A stretch of DNA of 8,594 bases from Selenomonadaceae bacterium (GTDB taxonomy: Bacteria > Bacillota > Negativicutes > Selenomonadales > Selenomonadaceae). Under the pieces are notes generated by a model that was not told the DNA's origin, did no database searches, and saw only the letters and a program-made list of their open reading frames with translations. Below, one piece after another: positions 7,055-8,594 of this stretch; the first letter of the stretch is position 1; each line of letters begins with the position of its first letter. The translations under genes were made by a program, and so were the position numbers. The stretch is from NCBI GenBank assembly GCA_017484235.1, contig JAFUTM010000134.1, positions 1 to 8,594 on the forward strand. The letters are read 5' to 3'.

Positions 7055-8019
7055 TGACGTTGATTCTTCTTATATCAGCAGTGATGGCGTTGTTGACCTT
7101 CTTTATGGTGTTATTCTTCTTGACTTACGTAAGACGCAAAAGAGGAATGGACATTTTCCACAGGCTCCGCCGGCATCACGTTGTTGACACAAAGAAAGAA
7201 TCCGAAACCGAAGATTTACTCGTAATGCTGTACAGATTCATCAAACGAACGGCGAAGCCAATGTTAAACTGGCAGATTGCTCAACGGCTGGACTTAAAGC
7301 TCAAGCAGGCGGGCGTGCCGTTGTTTGGTGCAGAGTTCATCGTGTGTGCAGTAGTCGGTGCGCTGTTTGTAGGTGCAATCGCTTATATGTTGACATTGAA
7401 TCATATTTTTGCAATAGCCTTCGGCTTACTCGTGCCGGTGGCGTTATGGATAGGAATCTTGTTTTTAATAAGGCGTCGCCGCAATGCATTTACAGAGCAG
7501 CTTGGCGACTGCCTGACGACAGTTTCCAATGCGCTGCGTGCCGGATACAGTTTTCAACAGGCGATGGACGTCATTGCTAAAGAAATGGAGCCGCCGATAA
7601 GTGATGAGTTTGCTCACATTACTACTGACTTGGCGATGGGCATAACTCTTGAAAATGCGCTGGAGCAGATGAACAAGCGCGTCGACAGTGCCGATTTTGA
7701 TTTAGTGGTGACGGCGGTGCTCATTCAACGCGAAGTTGGCGGCAATCTGGCACAGATTTTAGATTCAATCAGCGACACAATAATGGAACGAATCAGAATG
7801 AAGCGCGAGATAATGGCGTTGACGGCGCAGGGCAGATTTTCAGCGTTGGTGTTGATGGCATTGCCGTTTGCAAATGCAGCAATTATGTATATGATGAATC
7901 CTAAACAGATGATGATTTTGGTTGAAGAACCTACCGGTAAAATAGCTTTGGCAGCTTCATTTGTAATGATGATCATTGGATTTATAGTTATTCAGCGTAT
8001 TGTCGATATCGACTCTTAA
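7054..8019 (+). CDS. tadB: Type II secretion F-domain protein TadB, Tad inner-membrane platform
   Basis: TadB, with TadC, forms the inner-membrane platform that the TadA motor drives to extrude Flp pilin. The protein is 321 aa, normal for TadB. It has an N-terminal membrane helix (about 1-25), a cytoplasmic stretch, two helices near 92-142 ending in a basic RRRR patch, then the GspF/T2SSF domain at about 148-275 (QLGDCLTTVSNALRAGYSF, ALIQREVGG-like core VLIQREVGGNLAQILDSIS), and C-terminal helices ending at residue 316. ATG 7054 is chosen over GTG 7051 because GGAAAG at 7043-7048 is 5 nt from ATG and only 2 nt from GTG. The start overlaps the cpaE stop by one base. The partner gene tadC does not follow, as it usually does; flp comes next instead. 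Confidence 0.92.
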   Translation: MTLILLISAVMALLTFFMVLFFLTYVRRKRGMDIFHRLRRHHVVDTKKESETEDLLVMLYRFIKRTAKPMLNWQIAQRLDLKLKQAGVPLFGAEFIVCAVVGALFVGAIAYMLTLNHIFAIAFGLLVPVALWIGILFLIRRRRNAFTEQLGDCLTTVSNALRAGYSFQQAMDVIAKEMEPPISDEFAHITTDLAMGITLENALEQMNKRVDSADFDLVVTAVLIQREVGGNLAQILDSISDTIMERIRMKREIMALTAQGRFSALVLMALPFANAAIMYMMNPKQMMILVEEPTGKIALAASFVMMIIGFIVIQRIVDIDS

Positions 8020-8072
8020 TCGGTTTGGCTCACAAGTCGAACTGTTAAGATATAAGTAATAATACACTAATG

Positions 8073-8080
8073 AAAGGAAG
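8073..8080 (+). promoter_or_regulatory. Ribosome binding site fixing the flp start
   Basis: AAAGGAAG lies 7 nt before ATG 8088. The upstream in-frame ATG at 8070 overlaps the site and has no site of its own, so 8088 is the start. That gives a prepilin leader of 20 residues. Confidence 0.85.
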
Positions 8081-8087
8081 TGTTATT

Positions 8088-8336
8088 ATGTTCAAATTTA
8101 TTTATTCGATTACCGACAAAATCAAAAACAAACTCAACGAAAAAGGTCAGGGTATGGTTGAGTATGCTATTATTCTTGCTGGTATCGCACTTATTGCAGC
8201 ATCAGTATTCCTTTCCGACGGAACTAAAACAGTAGATGGAGAAACAGTTAATGATACTTCAACACTTAAGGGTGCTGTTAATAATGCTTTTGAAAATACG
8301 ACTAAACAAATTAATAAGGCTAACCCAGCAAGTTAA
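8088..8336 (+). CDS. flp: Flp family type IVb major prepilin
   Basis: This is the structural subunit of the pilus. The 82-aa prepilin has a basic leader MFKFIYSITDKIKNKLNEKG (20 aa), a TadV/CpaA-type peptidase site between G20 and Q21, and a mature N-terminus QGMVEYAIILAGIALIAA with Glu at +5 and Tyr at +6, the Flp hallmark. The mature protein is about 62 aa: one hydrophobic helix, then a polar Thr/Asn/Lys-rich tail. It lies 68 nt after tadB and is followed by a terminator-like hairpin, which fits high expression of the pilin compared with the downstream gene. No convincing promoter was seen just upstream; it may rely on readthrough from the cpaB promoter. Its peptidase is not in the window. 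Confidence 0.95.
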   Translation: MFKFIYSITDKIKNKLNEKGQGMVEYAIILAGIALIAASVFLSDGTKTVDGETVNDTSTLKGAVNNAFENTTKQINKANPAS

Positions 8337-8370
8337 TAAAACTAATACCAATCAGTAGAGATAATATATT

Positions 8371-8400
8371 TTGACAAAAACATTGAGCTTCCAATAAAAT
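8371..8400 (+). promoter_or_regulatory. Candidate promoter for tadE, overlapping the flp terminator
   Basis: TTGACA (8371-8376) and TAAAAT (8395-8400, five of six matches to TATAAT) are 18 bp apart. The -10 box lies across the loop and first base of the 3' arm of the terminator hairpin. Transcription would start near 8407, downstream of most of the hairpin, so such transcripts would not be terminated by it. The leader before tadE would be about 47 nt. Sequence match only. Confidence 0.45.
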
Positions 8401-8415
8401 GGAGGCTCTTTGTTT
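8385..8415 (+). terminator. Rho-independent terminator or attenuator after flp
   Basis: GAGCTTCCA (8385-8393) and TGGAGGCTC (8400-8408) form a 9-bp stem with one G-T wobble around a 6-base loop (ATAAAA), followed by TTTGTTT. It is 48 nt after the flp stop. It would end or reduce transcription between the abundant pilin and the minor pilin gene tadE. An A-rich stretch before the stem could pair with the T tail. Confidence 0.85.
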
Positions 8416-8453
8416 AGAAAGATGTAATATTTTGGAAAGTTGTGGTATAATAA

Positions 8454-8594
8454 ATGAAACAAAAAGGGCAGTCTGCAGTTGAATTTGCAATCATTGCGCC
8501 GATGTTCTTTATGATTTGTTTGGCTACAATATACGCCGGAATTATATTTATGGATTACATTCAATATAGCAACGCCGCCCGTGCCATTGCACGT
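8454..8594 (+). CDS. TadE-like pseudopilin (partial, 5' end only)
   Basis: The first 47 residues of a TadE-family protein, running off the window end. It begins MKQKGQSAVEFAIIAPMFF, a hydrophobic helix with a prepilin-peptidase-like site KG|QSAVEF (Glu at +5 after cleavage), then GIIFMDYIQYSNAARAIAR, matching the TadE N-terminal pattern in which the helix is followed by Ala/Arg-rich residues. TadE and TadF are minor pseudopilins needed for Flp pilus formation and are processed by the same peptidase as Flp. An in-frame TAA lies directly before ATG 8454, so no longer start is possible. The nearest Shine-Dalgarno-like site, GGAAAG at 8434-8439, is 14 nt away, so initiation is probably weak, which fits a low-copy subunit. 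TadF is less likely but cannot be excluded from this fragment. Confidence 0.85.
   Translation, partial: MKQKGQSAVEFAIIAPMFFMICLATIYAGIIFMDYIQYSNAARAIAR

Noticed and set aside
8009..8040. Inverted repeat TCGACT/AGTCGA after tadB
   Set aside because: The stem is only 6 bp with a 20-nt loop and no T tract, so it is too weak to call a terminator or operator.
8070..8087. Upstream ATG start for flp
   Set aside because: It overlaps the ribosome binding site of ATG 8088, and the added residues MKGSVI are just translated leader.
8443..8451. Extended -10 element TGGTATAAT directly before tadE
   Set aside because: A start from it would fall at about 8458, inside the coding region after ATG 8454, and there is no -35 box at the right distance. 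It is probably chance in AT-rich DNA.
1..8594. CRISPR arrays, tRNA/rRNA genes, insertion sequences, riboswitches
   Set aside because: No regularly spaced repeats, tRNA-like folds, transposase motifs or terminal inverted repeats were seen. The longest non-coding gap is about 225 bp.

Overview
The window is most of a Tad/Flp (tight adherence) type IVc pilus locus. All genes lie on the plus strand and are tightly packed. The sequence is AT-rich, has purine-rich Shine-Dalgarno sites and one perfect sigma-70/SigA-type promoter, which looks like a low-GC Firmicute. It also encodes an outer-membrane secretin (RcpA/CpaC), which requires an outer membrane. The simplest reading is a diderm Firmicute of the Negativicutes type (Selenomonas, Megamonas or Phascolarctobacterium-like). 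That placement is inference; genus cannot be fixed from this sequence.

Layout. 1-2370: a large TadG-like minor pilin/assembly protein whose N-terminal anchor is split by an in-frame TAA at 34-36. 2371-2595: an intergenic region holding a 12-C homopolymer, a small GC-rich block and a TTGACA-N17-TATAAT promoter. 2596-5021: cpaB/rcpC (periplasmic/inner-membrane SAF protein) followed 8 nt later by cpaC/rcpA (secretin). 5081-5902: a short MinD/TadZ-like ATPase. 5948-7054: a receiver-like plus MinD-like CpaE/TadZ. 7054-8019: tadB, joined to cpaE by a TGATG stop/start overlap. 8088-8336: the Flp major prepilin. 8385-8415: a rho-independent terminator that overlaps a candidate promoter. 8454-8594: the start of a TadE-like pseudopilin, cut by the window edge.

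How the parts work together. Flp is the fibre subunit, processed after Gly in KG|QGMVEY. TadE and TadG are minor pilin-like proteins. TadB is half of the inner-membrane platform. The two TadZ/CpaE proteins place the machine in the cell. CpaB and CpaC form the periplasmic and outer-membrane exit. The motor ATPase TadA/CpaF, the second platform protein TadC and the prepilin peptidase TadV/CpaA are not in the window. They must lie outside it or be missing.

The system itself is known. The points worth a second look are the split tadG anchor, the poly-C tract upstream of the cpaB promoter, two MinD-like proteins with complementary defects in their P-loops, the tadA-less cpaE-tadB junction, and the promoter embedded in the flp-tadE terminator.
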